Positions 35,796-48,477 are shown, numbered from the stretch's first letter. The stretch: 64,000 nt of DNA from Rhizophagus irregularis (GCF_026210795.1 NC_089458.1:2620001-2684000), one strand, 5' to 3'. The notes: generated by a model not told the origin, from the letters alone. Program-made: numbers and translations.

Positions 35796-36840
35796 TATTT
35801 TATTGTTAAAAAGATTAGTATTAGATAAATTAGATAATCAAATATGACATCATTTCGCTTTATTGTTTGTGTAATATTTAAATATATCGCGTTTATACAG
35901 TTTATACACATGTAAATATTATTATGATTTGTATAAGTGGGAACGTATAATGATCGTCATACTACCACCTGACCATCTGAGTGGTACAACTCTCCATTCC
36001 GTAAATCGGCAGATATGAAAAGTCCATTATGACCTTTATATTAGATATCTGGGGTCCTCTTTTCTGATTCATTTTTATATTCTTGAAATTTTCTTATAAA
36101 GTCTGCATTTAATATATCAATATCTCTATATTCCATACATATGTGCTGATTTTTGGAATTAGTCTAAATTAAGATTTTTATAAAAATTTAATATTTTAGT
36201 AAGATTAACATTACACAAATCTAAATTAAATATGTGTTACATATTTATGTAACTCAGATTTAATAAAAAATAAAAAAAATTTTTTTAATCAATATTCAAA
36301 AATAATGGTAATAACCACTTTTTTTTCCCCATCACTGCCCATCACTTTCATTTTTCTATTCACTTTTATTAAATATGACAAAAAAGTTTATAAGCAAATA
36401 TAGCAGTTATTTTTAAGTGGTAAGTAAAAGAAAAAACTTAATATTTTATATACATAGATAAGACATATTTTTTCATAATTTTTAGCTTTAATTTATTGTT
36501 TTTTCTTTGTAAAAAATACATGCAAATAAAAAATAATTATGATGTAAAATAGTTGTAAAATGAATAATAAGATATTCTTTTTTTTCAAAATAACTAATTA
36601 TATATTTGTTTTTTATCTTTTAAAATTATTTTATTAGATTTATTCTACTAAAATCCTTAAATGGCAAATAAAATCTTTTAAATAAAGTAAAAGAATTTGG
36701 GATTCTCTTATGAAAGTATTTTTTGGTAAGAAATAAAATTTTCAGATCGGACTTTATGCAGGTGACAAAATCGTGCATTATTATTCCTAGAGATATGCTA
36801 ACGTCATCATTGTACATTCATTTGAAAGCTGAGAATTTGC
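35796..36840. other. AT-rich stretch without genes
   Basis: No convincing frame. The 63-residue frame at 36626-36817 has no recognisable content. No element ends were recognised. Confidence 0.45.
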
Positions 36841-37440
36841 TCTATCGTAAGAATCAAAGATCAGGAAAATTGGATCACTGGATGAGGCGTAATTAACGAT
36901 CAAAGTCAAATCAAATTTAAAAATTAAAAATAAATATATTAGACGTAATTATTTACAATCCAGTGATTCAATTCATTCGATTTTAGGCTTATTAGATAGA
37001 CCTCAATTTTCTCTTTCAAATGAATATAATTTCATTCGTGTAGCTTGCATCTACAGGTATTTAATAATTTTTTTTATATCAGATTTTATCAAACTTATAA
37101 AATTTTATATTAATAATATAATTGATGATTCCTAAACATCTACATATATTAAACGAATTATTTTAAATTTATTTTAAAGATAAAAGTTGGCATCACCTTA
37201 GGAGCAAAGATCATTCAAATTGAATCACTACATATGTAATTAATGATCAAATTTAGATAAAATTCAATAAATATACTGAACGTGATTACTGAACAACTAG
37301 TGATTCAATTCACTTGATTTTAGATTCATTAGATAGATCTCGATTTTCTCTTTCAAATGAATGTAAATTTATTTGTATAGCTTATTTCTACGAAGAATTA
37401 TCAATGATTTTGTCATGAGAGTTATATTTGATCTTTTAAA
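36841..37440. repeat. ~330-bp tandem duplication with ATCACTGGAT core
   Basis: 36841-37130 and 37185-37440 align: AAAGATC...GGATCACTGGATGAGG against AAAGATC...GAATCACTACATATG, then AATCCAGTGATTCAATTCA against AACTAGTGATTCAATTCA, and TCTCTTTCAAATGAAT in both. Each copy holds the core in both orientations, so each could fold on itself. Confidence 0.55.
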
Positions 37441-37567
37441 TTTTAATGATATCTTATATTAAAAAAAATTAAAAATTATATACTGTAATTAATTAGTTTT
37501 TTTTGCATTATCTAGTATAAATTTATTATTCTTATATAAATGATAATTTATATTTGCTTTAATAAAA

Positions 37568-38937
37568 TTATTTTTGTGTAAAAAAATTAGATTCCAAGGA
37601 TCGGCCCATATGACTTATTAATTTTAATAATTCTCCATCGGAAACTTCAATTTCTAAAACTTTGATTAGATTTTTTAACCATTCTAATCTTTTTTCTATT
37701 TCCATTTCATCATTTAATTCATTTTCATCTTCTAAATTTTCTAATTTTTTTTCATGACAGCTTTTACATATTCTTTCTATAAATTCTTTATTGTATTCTA
37801 CTGCTTCTATTGCTTCTTTCTTTAATATTATTTTATTACATATTGGACATTCTATTGTATACATATAATGCCATATTCTTAATTCTTCTTCTATTCCTTT
37901 ATCATCTAATTCTTCAATAGTTTTGTAAAAACTCATAAATTCTTTAGTTTTTATTATTTCATATTCTACTCTAAAATTTATTATTCGTCTTATTTTTTCA
38001 ATATCAATTTCATAACCATTCTCTAACCAATAATTTCTCATTATCATTTCAAAATTTTCATCTTCTTCACTTAGATTTTCTGATACATCATCTTCTTCAT
38101 TTGAACTTACTAATTCTTCTATATTATCATATTCTTTAACAAATCCTTTTGTTTCAATTAATTTTCCTATTATTCTATCAGTTAAATCATCATCTTTTCA
38201 TGGTTTTACATAATTATTACTCCATTGATAATTTATATTTTTCTGAAATTTTCTTACTTTATCTCTATTTTCGTCTTTAATTATATTTTCTTCTAAATGT
38301 AATATTTCTTTAAAATATCTCATAATATTATATTTTTTATCTTTTATTGTTGTCAATTCTGATTCTTCTAACCATTCTTCAAATCTAAGAAATCTTATAT
38401 CTAATTCATCATCTTCTATAATATAATTATACGTTATTAATTCTCCATTTCCTAATAAATTTTCTTCTACTTTATTATCTATTAATAAATTATCTTCTTC
38501 ATCAAACATATAATGTTCACAAATTACTTTTATTATCGATTTAATTCCTATTTTCATATAATCTGGTTTATTTCTATATCTAATTGACACTATTGTTGTA
38601 TCTAATAATCCTTCACTTTTTCTTTTATCTTTTCATAATTTTTTATTCTTACTTTTCTACTTGATGGATATTTTTCTTCTCCTTCTTTTCTTGTTAATGT
38701 TATATATTCCATTAATTTTATTACAGTATTCCTATTATAACTTTCTGCTTCTGATATTGCTTTTTGAAAAATTTTCCAGAATATTTTAAACCATTCTTGT
38801 TCATATTTTTTTTTCATTCCATAATACTTTAGACACGAAAGATCTTCTTGATATTTATCTTTTCTTTCAATATGCTTTTCCCTTTCATGATTAATCTTAA
38901 TTTGTTCTAACATATCATATATATCTGCCATTTTCAT
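37568..38937 (-). pseudogene. broken gene, acidic/Lys-rich protein with a four-Cys zinc motif
   Basis: Three successive frames (38937-38602, 38590-38198, 38047-37568) read as one original protein of about 455 residues. The first joins the second across a frame slip near 38605. The second and third are in the same register, separated by a TGA at 38198-38200 where NNYVKP-W-KDDD would be expected, and the code between them (DLTDRIIGKLIETKGF...) is open. The N-terminus is charged and helical (MKMADIYDMLEQIKINHERE). The C-terminal third has CPICNKII...RICKSCHEK, a likely zinc ribbon. Composition is rich in Ile, Lys, Glu and Asn. I do not know a function. I believe relatives exist in Rhizophagus, but no search was possible. 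Confidence 0.6.
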
Positions 38938-39774
38938 TTATTTTCATTCAATTTTTTTTTTTTTACATTCAATTTCAAAAATTCATAATCTTTTAAATAT
39001 AATAATTATATAATTCTATTTCTATTATTTTCAAAGTTCTGGCTTTGATTCTATAATTTTTCTATACATTCTATAATATGATCTATAATCGCGATTTTAT
39101 TTATAAAATTTCTATATCTTGCGCAAATAAACTGTGATCAAAGCTAGGAATTATTTATAACTGAGGCCGTTTAGTATCAGATTAATATGATCATCAACAA
39201 AGGCTTATTTATACTGGGTCCTTCCAGTGTGCTCTTATTTATACTGGGGTTCTCCCAGTTCTATACACAAAATTAAACTTTTAATAACTTTTAATCTTTT
39301 CTTATATTAACTTTCAAAATATTTATTTCAAATCTATTTCATATTATTTTATTTTTCATATTTCATTTTATAATTCATTAATATTCTCTTTATTATAATT
39401 GGATAGTCACGGATTTTTAAGTGATCAATGTACTAAAATTTCTGTTGACAAACGCCCCTGGTGATACAACTATTTTTTTACTATTCTCTTATTTATTTAT
39501 TATTATCATTTTATAAAATTTTGAGAAAAATATTCTAAGTCCACAATCTCCTCAGACTGGAGAGGTCTATATATATTTTACTGCACCTCATCACGTGACT
39601 TATACTTTCTTTTATTTTCTTCTATTTACTGCGCCTCATCACGTGATTTATATTACTCACATGATTTGTATAACATTTCATTTCTACTGCGTTTTGATCA
39701 CGTGATTTTTACTGCGTTTTTAACACATGATTTGTCATAGTATAATTCTTATTTTTATTTATTCATTTTCTGTA
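38938..39774. other. AT-rich spacer with CACGTGA direct repeats
   Basis: TTATTTATACTGG appears at 39205 and 39233 followed by similar CCAGT endings. TACTGC(A/G)CCTCATCACGTGA appears at 39580 and 39628, with weaker copies at 39688 and 39708. These are short tandem duplications. No gene was seen. Confidence 0.55.
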
Positions 39775-39782
39775 ACCGAACT

Positions 39783-40060
39783 TAGTGTTCCGCACGAATC
39801 AAATTTCTCCTCTGAAATTTGATTCAATTCGAACTTGATTCGGACTCGATTCGACCGCCAATAATTATTATCTCAGGATCCAGTGATCCAATTTCGATGA
39901 TCTTTTTTTTAATCGATAGGTCTCATTGCCCTAATCAAAATAAAAAAAATGATTGTCGAAATCAGACTGCTAGATCAAAAGATATTCGCAAAATACGTTT
40001 TTATTATTTGGGAGCAATCAGGGTCACACCGTGTCATGAATCGATTCGTGCGGAACACTA
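39783..40060. mobile_element. 278-bp hAT-type MITE with 8-bp target duplication
   Basis: Ends TAGTGTTCCGCACGAATC and its exact complement, flanked by perfect 8-bp ACCGAACT (39775-39782 and 40061-40068). The interior contains a GATCCAGTGATCCAATTTCG core like other repeats in this window. The frame 39819-40061 inside is not a gene. Confidence 0.9.
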
Positions 40061-40068
40061 ACCGAACT

Positions 40069-41565
40069 CATGTTCTTTTCTTCTAATTAAATATTTCATT
40101 TTATATTGTTTACACAACATGCTTACGCAATTTCTTTTTATTTTTATATTACATCATTATTACATCATTTATTTCATATAATTCATTATTATCTTTTATA
40201 ATCTTTCATATCATTCTTTTATTGTAATAAAATTATTTTTCGTATATCAAATAATAACATTTCAATATTTCTCATATTTACAATATCATTTAATTTTCTT
40301 TTTCATTTAGTAACCTATACCAGGCTTGCCTTTACCTTCTTCATAGAAGTATAGTAGTTTACGGGTTTATTACTAATAATTTTTCTTTTCTTATAATACT
40401 TTTGAATTTTTTAATCATTTATTAACTTTTTATTATTCACAAAATTCATTCTCATTATAAATTTTTATTTTCATTTAATTTTTAAATTTTTTCATTATTA
40501 TCTTGGATATTTCATTCATCCTTTCGATATATACTTTTTCAATATATCGTATATTTTCATTTCTCATATATTCTGTAATATTCCTTTTTCATAATATTAC
40601 TTTCTCTTATTTCTCGTATACCATTCAATAATATTTTAATATTTCTTATATATTTTCTTTTACTATATCCTTTTTCATATATAGTAATACTTTTCTCATA
40701 TTTCAGATAAGTTTTCCTTATCTATTATTTCTTTGATGATTTCTCATATCATCTTTTTCTTATCTTTGATGATTTCTCATATCATCCCTTTCTTATCTTT
40801 GATGATTTCTCATATCATCCCTTTCTTATCTTTGATGATTTTTCATATCATCCTTTTCTTATTAATTTCACAAATTTTTCTTTCATTTTCTCATATAATT
40901 TTCTTTTATTTCTCATTTAGATCTTGTATGAAGACAACAATCTTTTACTTTCTCACGAGCATGCACCAAAAATGTGACACACCACCCATAGGATATTAAA
41001 ATAAAATATCGTATGTTGCCACCGACGTGTTGAGTTCAAATAATATCTATGCTTGGTTTAAAATAAAAATTAGTTACAAAAATTACAAAACATTATTTTC
41101 TTACCCAAATATTATTTTTATTTATTTTAAAATCAAACTTCAAACTCGAACTGCGGAATTTCCTATCGAAATCCACTTGTATTTATACATTTTAAGAAAA
41201 ATATTTCTAATACGACTATCTTTTTTCTAATAAAAATTAAGAAAATAAAAGATCCATTATCATATGACTATCTCGTTACACTAAACTAAACTATAAATAT
41301 AAATTTTTATCGGCTAATTATTTACCCATCGGTTAATTATTTATCCATCGGCTAATTATTTATCCTTATTCTATTTTATTGTATTTTCGGTTATTACAAT
41401 GTATCGGGAATAATTTTTCCGAAATACTTTGATTCGAGGAATAAATAATTACATAACTATATCAATCTAATTATGTAACTAGAGTAACTAGATGATATGA
41501 TGAAATGTTAATGTATTAATTTGATTTGACTTATAAACATTTTTTTCTTCATCAGAAAAATATCG
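40069..41565. other. AT-rich stretch with short tandem repeats
   Basis: No gene was recognised. A 31-33-bp unit (TTTGATGATTTCTCATATCA...TTCTTATC) is repeated four times at 40733-40862. A shorter unit (ATCGG(C/T)TAATTATTTA(T/C)CC) is repeated three times at 41310-41365. Frames at 40733 and 41027 are products of these repeats or of chance. Confidence 0.55.
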
Positions 41566-42177
41566 ATGGACGGTCAAGTTTAACAACAACAAATTCAAGT
41601 TCAACAAACTTGGTACGGAAGAATGTGGGCAGTTTTAAAGAAAATTTATGGTTAAGTATTTCTGCGCCATTTCTTTGCTAGTCAACATATCAATAAATTT
41701 TGTATACTATATCTTTAGATTTCGTGAGCATTTTCGTTAAAGTCGTTTCGCTTATTGGATCATTGGCATCCATTATATCCTTATTAACTTACTTGGTATT
41801 CTACGCTATCCAAATAAATGACGTATGTATGGTAACTTCAAACGGTGTCACCTGTTTCACGTAATAACATCTTGACTTTTTAGAAAATTATCATGATGAA
41901 TAAAAACATGGATTCGGGGTACAAAAATCTAGAAGAAAGAATAGATTCGCGTTTTGGAGAGATGGCCAAAAAATTCGATCTTTTCAGTGACAAGATTTCC
42001 GTTAGGGATAGAGAGATCGACGTTATAAATAAAGAGATTGCTGTTGTTGATGGAAAGCATTCCGCTACTAAAAGTAACATCGATGAAAAGATTGGAATAT
42101 TCAAAGATAGACTTGATCTAGCCGACAAACAGATTTTCACTATACAAGAAAGATTAAAAAGAAAGTGGGGGAGTTAA
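41566..42177 (+). CDS. small membrane protein with coiled coil, unknown function
   Basis: Three exons fit one frame: up to 41650, 41719-41822 (acceptor TTTAG, donor GTATGT) and 41884-42177. Exon 2 codes one or two membrane segments (VSIFVKVVSLIGSLASIISLLTYLVFYAIQ). Exon 3 codes a long heptad-rich coiled coil (KNLEERIDSRFGEMAKKFDLF...IQERLKRKWG). The frame opens with ATG at 41566 but has TAA at 41581-41583. The usable start is then ATG 41623, giving MWAVLKKIYDF and about 142 residues. Either the upstream ATG is leader sequence, or the first codons were lost to a CAA-to-TAA change (Gln-rich text follows it). Coiled-coil plus membrane anchor proteins of this size are common in these fungi, and I assign no function. 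Confidence 0.6.
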
Positions 42178-42984
42178 TACTTAAATTTATGTGAAATGGA
42201 ACCTATTTTCAGTAAAAGATAAATTGTATTGTTGCTAATAGGGCTATGTCTTACACACGTTTAAAAAATTCGAAGTAAAATCTTCATTACATTCTTGCTA
42301 GAATGCAAATTTAATTTATCTAGCTAACAAAATAAAAGTATTATACTGCATGTGCTATTACTATTAATGTAAAATAATATATGACAAAAATGAATGTAAA
42401 AAATAATAGAGAGGCAATATCAGCCTGGTTCTGACAAAAGATCCGCAAGATGTCAAGATGCCAATTGCCAAGCCCATGCTGGTACAGGTACATGTTCTAC
42501 ATCTTCGAATGCAAAATTATCGCAACATATGTTCACACCTGAGTAAAAATTTTTCCGATATCGACTACTGCGCATTTCAGGTGATTATCTCACGGGTTCA
42601 GAATACCGCAGTCTCTTTACATCTTACTTCTCCTGTGTTTAAATTTAATTCTCTCAATGAATCGATGGATTGAGCGTTTGACATGATTGATAATACTGTT
42701 TATGCACTAAATATTCAAAAAAATTTGTCCCGCCGATCATTTTTGCCAAGAAAAATTTATTATTAAAAATAAATACAAAGTTCGGGACGTAGCCTGCGAT
42801 ACATGACGAAATTTCTATTCCTAAATCCTAATTCTACAATCTAACTAACAACCTCACATTTACGTGACTTAGAGATTCGCCCCGCGTTCTTTACGATATG
42901 TCTGCTATAAAGTTCATATTTATTAATGATAAAAAACTAAAGTTACAAGAAATCGCAATACAGGAATTTGTTAATAATAAATTC
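42178..42984. other. intergenic between convergent genes
   Basis: Shared 3' space of the membrane-protein gene (plus) and the Crinkler gene (minus). A 71-residue frame at 42458-42673 shows no domain or splice support and was not called. Confidence 0.45.
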
Positions 42985-44645
42985 TTACGCTTTATATCTA
43001 TCTAGCAAGTTAGAATATTTGAGGTGTTCTTCCTCGAGCTTTCTCTTCTTTTTTGTGTCCCGACTTGCCATACCGAAGTCAATCAGATAGACGTCACCGT
43101 CATCGTTAATTAAGATGTTTTCCTCCCGAATGTCATTGTGGAGGATGCCATGCTTGTGGTTCGCTTCTAATCCCTTAATAGCCCTTGTCTTTTGCTGTTT
43201 CTTTATTTTTTGGTCGCTCAACGAAGTGCCGACAATAGTCATGCCGATAACGAAGCTCATACCTCCTCCATAATATCCATAACAGACCAACTTCGGGATA
43301 TACTTGCCTTGGATATCAGCGAGTTCCTTGTAAATCTCTACTTCCTTCTGCATTTCTTTCAGAACATACGATGGAGCCTTCGACAAGTCTACGCTCTTCA
43401 AAGCAATCGTATCGCCACGAAACTCGCAAAGGAGTGTTTTACCACTTCGTCCTTCACCTAGTATGCCCTTAAACTTGAAGTCCGCGAAGCTAAACTTTTG
43501 CTGGTTTACTGGGATGTTAGAAGACGATTGTTGATTTGCAAAAGTGCCGGAAGTTGATTGTTGATCTATTGAGGAGCTGGAAGTCGATTTCGAATGTGAC
43601 CGAAGATTACGTGAATTATTGTCTCCATGAGCCGGCACTAGTACTTGAGGTTTAGGAGACTTGGGATTCTCTTTCGCCCGTCGAGTTAGATAAGCATATG
43701 CCTTGAGTACAGGTGGAGTTTCAGATTGAAGTGGGAGGGTTTTTGAGATCCAGAGCTCTGTATGCTCTCGGAGTAGAAACCAGTGATTATCATAGGTGGA
43801 GAGAATACCATATCTAAGTTCGTTTCCTCCCATATAATTATAGATTTGTTGAACTACATCCTTGCCTTTACTCGTCTGATAAAATTCGGGAAATGTTTGT
43901 TCCCCCATATCTTCTAAAACATGTTTTCTTTTAGCTTCCATCACCAAGATCAATGAACCCACGAGATGACAGTTGAAATCTGGTATGCCGGGAGTGTCAG
44001 TAGATTTCCTTGAATATACGTAGTCTGGTCCTGTAAGATCATTCAATATCATACAAATATTAACATTGATGGCATTACGAACATCCTCTTCATCGACCAC
44101 AGCAAATCTATCATTAAATCTCGGCCTCTCGAATATCGGCTGTTGGTCGAAATTAAAGCTGTTCACTTGCTCGAAAAAGTCTCCCCAAAGTTGCACACTA
44201 CAACCTGTCGATCTTTATTTATTTATTTTTCTTGCCGGTGGGTCACCTACAGCCTTAGTAGTGGTCTTCGAGGTAACGCAGTCCGTAGAATATGTTATCG
44301 GTGGCGGAATACACGACAACGCCTCTTCCAAGCTGAGAACTGGAAACGAAAAAGTGTTAATATTACTAGGCCAAATGACGAAAATTAGCCGTTAAGGCGC
44401 TTTGCACAGACTATACCAGACACTTACGTGGCAATTTTACAATAACATGGATATCGTCCTGATCGCCAGGGATCGACACCTTCCATAGCTTGAGCCTGTC
44501 TGCGTCAATACCAGCGAAGTCATTTTGTTTTTTCGCCTTTATAGCGTCCTTGAGGTGGCTAACCAACTTTTCCCTATCAAATATCTACGGCAAAAGCACT
44601 CGCGGTCGTATTTCCTTTGACGAGACATAGTAAAGTGATAGGCAT
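42985..44645 (-). pseudogene. Crinkler (CRN)-type protein: header, restriction-like domain and protein kinase, broken
   Basis: CRN proteins are modular, with a ubiquitin-like N-terminal header and a toxin- or effector-like C-terminus. The header starts at 44645 (MPITLLCLVKGNTT) and runs through HLKDAIKAKKQNDF and DADRLKLWKVS to an intron (GTAAGT about 44428, acceptor about 44361). The body has a nuclease-like fold signature (GIPDFNCH...LILVMEAKRK, a D-ExK pattern), a Ser-rich linker, then a kinase-like domain: GILGEGRSGKT loop, ALKSVDL, HNDIREENIL and LIDFGMA. Two breaks are visible: one extra T in the header near 44592, and an in-frame TAA at about 44220 just before SVQLWGD. So this copy is damaged, though 403 residues after it remain open. 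Such genes are a known expansion in Rhizophagus. Confidence 0.82.
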
Positions 44646-45010
44646 GTTTTCGGCTTATATAGTATTTTTTGCGGAATATTATTGGTGCAAACTGGCGTAA
44701 GTGAGGACAAGAATAAAAAAGATTTTATTTGGCGAAAAAAATACTGAGGCAGACTATATGTGAGAAATTATTCTGTTTCACAAGCCTGCCGTATGATCGG
44801 CCAGGTGCAACGATCGCCTAATCACTGCGCCTCCCTAACCGTGAAGACTCTTCTCACTTATCACCTGACGTTTTTTATATAGGCTAGACTGGTTCGGATA
44901 AAAAATGTTAGATTTATAGTCCTGATATTTCATTGCACGTGACCCTTTCTCATATACGTTCGATAAAATAATACTTTATTTATGAAATAAAATAGTTGCC
45001 GGTAGCCGGC

Positions 45011-45493
45011 CTATAATACATAAAGATTGGCCGTTAAGGCGCTTCGCACGACTATATCGCTATTACACGATGTGAATAAAAATATAACTAGTTTACTTTC
45101 TGATTCGCTAGAGCCCAGTATCCTCGGGATCTTTTTCCAACACTTCCTGGAGGTATACGATAACATGAATAGAAGATAAGGAGGGTTTTTTTTAAGTCCT
45201 TTTATATCTTCCACGGAAAAATAATAAGTAAACTTATTGGGAGGCTCCATCAATTCCCCTTGTTTTTTTTCGGTAGTATTCACAGTATTGACCAAACCAT
45301 GATTGGGTTGTTTGAATTTTCTTACATATAGATTGAAGTTTTTTTGACTTAAGTCTTGCCGGACCTTTCTGATTTCGACTCCCAGATTTTCGACGGTTGA
45401 ATTATTATCAATTACTACAGGGAAAATATCTTTCCCAGTCTCGCCACGAACAAAGCAGACGAGATGAATATTACTAGTAGTGGAAGACATCAT
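45011..45493 (-). CDS. CRN-like header-only protein
   Basis: 160-residue frame from ATG 45493. Residues about 8-60 (IHLVCFVRGETGKDIFPVVID...VRKVRQDLSQKNFNLYVRKF pattern) resemble the ubiquitin-like Crinkler header: short hydrophobic strands, then a helix. No C-terminal effector domain follows. The last residues run into GGCCGTTAAGGCGCTTCGCA (45029-45048), a motif also found in the intron of the neighbouring Crinkler at about 44387, so the original C-terminus has probably been replaced by repeat sequence. Likely a truncated copy, and possibly expressed as a header alone. Assignment rests on similarity of pattern and on location next to a clear Crinkler. Confidence 0.5.
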   Translation of the reverse strand: MMSSTTSNIHLVCFVRGETGKDIFPVVIDNNSTVENLGVEIRKVRQDLSQKNFNLYVRKFKQPNHGLVNTVNTTEKKQGELMEPPNKFTYYFSVEDIKGLKKNPPYLLFMLSYTSRKCWKKIPRILGSSESESKLVIFLFTSCNSDIVVRSALTANLYVL

Positions 45494-46061
45494 GCTTTCC
45501 TAAATACAAGGCTCATAGTGAGAAAAAACTCGCTCCCATACATACATAATTTAGGGCATATACATACCTTATTTTGCGTTATTTTACGAGAAAGTTTTTT
45601 GCGGAAAGTTGGCTGAACTTCTACATGCTCCTACATGCTTTATATCTTGCTGGGAAAAAGAGCGAGTTAAGGAGGTATGAGGCGTAATTAGTATTGTTGT
45701 CTGATGCCAAGAGCTCTATGAAAGCACATGTAAACGGAATCCTCATACCTTTTCACATGGAGATCTACCGGAGAGACACATAGTTGGTTTTACGCCTGGC
45801 GATCTCAAAATTGCAAGTCCCTCAGCCTTCCATAACATATGCTTTTGATGTTAATATTTACTTATAGGGAAGGTCCTGTGTTGCTTGTAGACATTCTTTC
45901 ACATTTTTCTCATGTTTGGGAAAAAAATAGAGGTATTGGTTAGTATATATAACTTTCGATATATGTGAAAAAAAAATAATGTTTCACAGACTGACCGTGT
46001 GATCGGCCATTACATCATTGCACAGAAATCTATGGCTCAGCAAATTCTTCCGAGCTGGTGA
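45494..46061. other. intergenic
   Basis: No gene recognised. Contains TTTCACAGACTGACCGTGTGATCGGCCA at 45982, similar to TTTCACAAGCCTGCCGTATGATCGGCCA at 44778, which suggests that the two Crinkler loci share duplicated flanks. Confidence 0.5.
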
Positions 46062-47385
46062 TCACCGCTCCGGATTAGTTAGATCGGTAGAGTACCACCA
46101 TTCTGCGGAAAATCTTACCACACCACCCTCGGTTACACAGTGACATTTAGCGCCACATTATCACGTGATATCCGCGTTCGCATTTTTTATATTTATCTGA
46201 GGGACTTAGTTTTTTTTTACTAGCCTGATCTCTATTTGTCACACACCTCGGACATCACACCCAACAAATATTTGTGTAACCGAGGGTGGTGTGGTAAGAC
46301 TACCCCCATTCTGCTTGATCGGCTAGTATTCTATCAAAATAATTCCTTGGTGATCGTCTGATAGGGTGCCAGAATATCAGTTCTAAAGCCTGCGCCAAAT
46401 TCTGATTGTTACGCATATTTAAATCTAAAATTCTCTGAAGGCTCTAAAAGCTCTGAAAGCTCTGAAGGCTCTGAGCTAAAATCTGTCCACTAGCAATGTT
46501 GTTCTGTGTAAGATGATTTCTAAGCACTCCAATGAGATCAGGAGGCGTTATAGTATCCACAAAATTCTGATATTTGGATTTAGTTTATCTACAGCTTCTT
46601 TGCTGATTATATAACACCCCCTCAGATTAAGATATTTTAAATTAAAACATGAACTAGCAATTTCTTCGATAGTTGTATCGGTAATTCGATAAAAGCCAAG
46701 GTCGAGTTGTTGGAGCCTTGGGCAAGAGCGAATAACATTACAAATTGATGTTTTGGAATATTCTATGCGATTAGAGATATTTAGATATTCTAATCTATGG
46801 CATGAATTTGCGATTGCAGATAAACCTCCATCACCTACTTACGAATACGTGGGCAGCGCTACATAGCTACCTAATCGATCATCACACGTATTCGATATAC
46901 CTCAGATTCAGGTATGAACCCACTATCAGTTCTAATGCCCTATTACTAAATCCTATGCTATTTTTGAAACTCAAATGAATTATATTTGGGCATGAATGTA
47001 TAATGCTTATAATTTTTTTATCTGAAAGTGAATGGTAATATGAAATTTCGAGATGAGTTACATTTGAGCAATAAACTGGCGTTTGCTTTCTATGTACTAG
47101 CTTTATGAATTTTTTCAATCGAAAGAGATCCTTTGCACGTTCTATCCTTATGAATTTATTTAATCGAGAGTGATGCTTTACACAGTAATTATAATCATTT
47201 GGAAGAGATTGCTCAGAATATAAGTCTTTTCCCTTTAGCTCAATACGCCTCCATAGAATAGGAGCACTACATCTGTACCACAGTTGGCCGACAAATAGAG
47301 CGGAATAGAGGGATTTATCTATCAATAAGAAATATAAAATCTGTTCTAATAGTTCTAGTAAATAAAAGATGCTTGTTTGCGCCAT
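46062..47385 (-). pseudogene. F-box/LRR protein 1, broken
   Basis: Starts at 47385 with an F-box-like region (LLELLEQILYFLLIDKSLYSALFVGQLWYRC...LWRRIELKG), the Skp1-binding module of SCF ubiquitin ligases. Leucine-rich repeats follow ([79 protein letters not shown]). A stop at 46882 coincides with a small fold-back CGAATACGTG...CACACGTATTCG (46852-46893). A frame shift follows NPNIRIL near 46560. A helical tail ([17 protein letters not shown]...) with one TAG is then split by a 194-bp element at 46107. The original stop is at 46062-46064. A second copy lies upstream at 47480-52028. Confidence 0.8.
46107..46300. mobile_element. 194-bp inverted-repeat element in F-box pseudogene
   Basis: Contains TCTTACCACACCACCCTCGG (46113) and its complement ending at 46299, both followed inward by TTACACA/TGTGTAA. 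On either side lie TACCACCATTCTGC (46093-46106) and TACCCCCATTCTGC (46301-46314), a likely 14-bp duplication with one mismatch. The F-box tail frame reads across the duplicated site. Confidence 0.65.
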
Positions 47386-48477
47386 ACATAGTGCATATTA
47401 GTATATGTTATATCTTTAAACAAAAAATAGCAAAGCACCTTCGGGAAAATTATGCGATCACCGCTCCGGACTAACTAGATTATTCAGACTCTGATTCAGT
47501 TTCAAAGCTAAAAGATTCTGAATCAGAATAGTATTCTTTATCAAAATTTTCGATATTTATATTTGGATTTAGCTGGTTTATGGCTTTTTGCTAATATTTT
47601 CACATCCTTCCAAATCTAGAGATTTTAAATTGAGACATGAGCGAGCAATTTCTCTGATAGTCGTACTGGTAATATTACAGTATCCAAGATTGAGATACTA
47701 GAGTTTTAGGTAGGAACATATAACATTACAAATTGATAGTTCGCTGACAAATGAACAACCACTTAGCTCGAGATGTTCTAATTTATGACAAGTATGAGCC
47801 AGTGTTTCAGTAACCTCATCACCAATATCATTATAACCGATCTCTAAATGTCTTAAATTTGGAGATGTTCTGATGATAGCCACAATTAATGCATCATTAT
47901 GGAAAGCCATAACACCAGCAAAGTTAAGATACTCTATGCTGAGACATCTCTGTATTAACATACTAGTATCTTTGACATCCCCCTTACTATACAGTCAAAG
48001 CTTGTTATAGTGAACTTTCAGTTCCATCTAATTTTGTTTACTGTAATGAATATTCACAAAAATGGGAGATTTCTTTATAGTGAATTTTATATGAATAAAA
48101 AAAAAAGTTTCTTATAACACGAATTTTTTAAACTTTATTATTTTCTTGAATATTTAACATTGCATAAAACTATCTAATGTGGTTTGTTTTGCATTATCTT
48201 GAATTTGCTTATTAATTTTTGATTTTAAAGCATAAAGAGTTTTTAACTCTGTATAATCAACCAAAATATTATCAGGTAGATTTTTAAAATACTGAACCAC
48301 TTTCTCTAAACTACTCAAAGCTTCTTTATTAGAAATACTAATATTTGTTTCTAATTCATCGTCCTCTTCTATGTCATCATTTTCAGGTCTTGAAATTATT
48401 GCAGCAATAATTTCTTCATCAGATAATAGCTCTATTGGTATTTCATCATCAATATGAATAAATCTTTCAGCTGTAAT

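Noticed and set aside
40733-40999. 88-residue plus-strand frame
   Set aside because: Product of a 31-33-bp tandem repeat.
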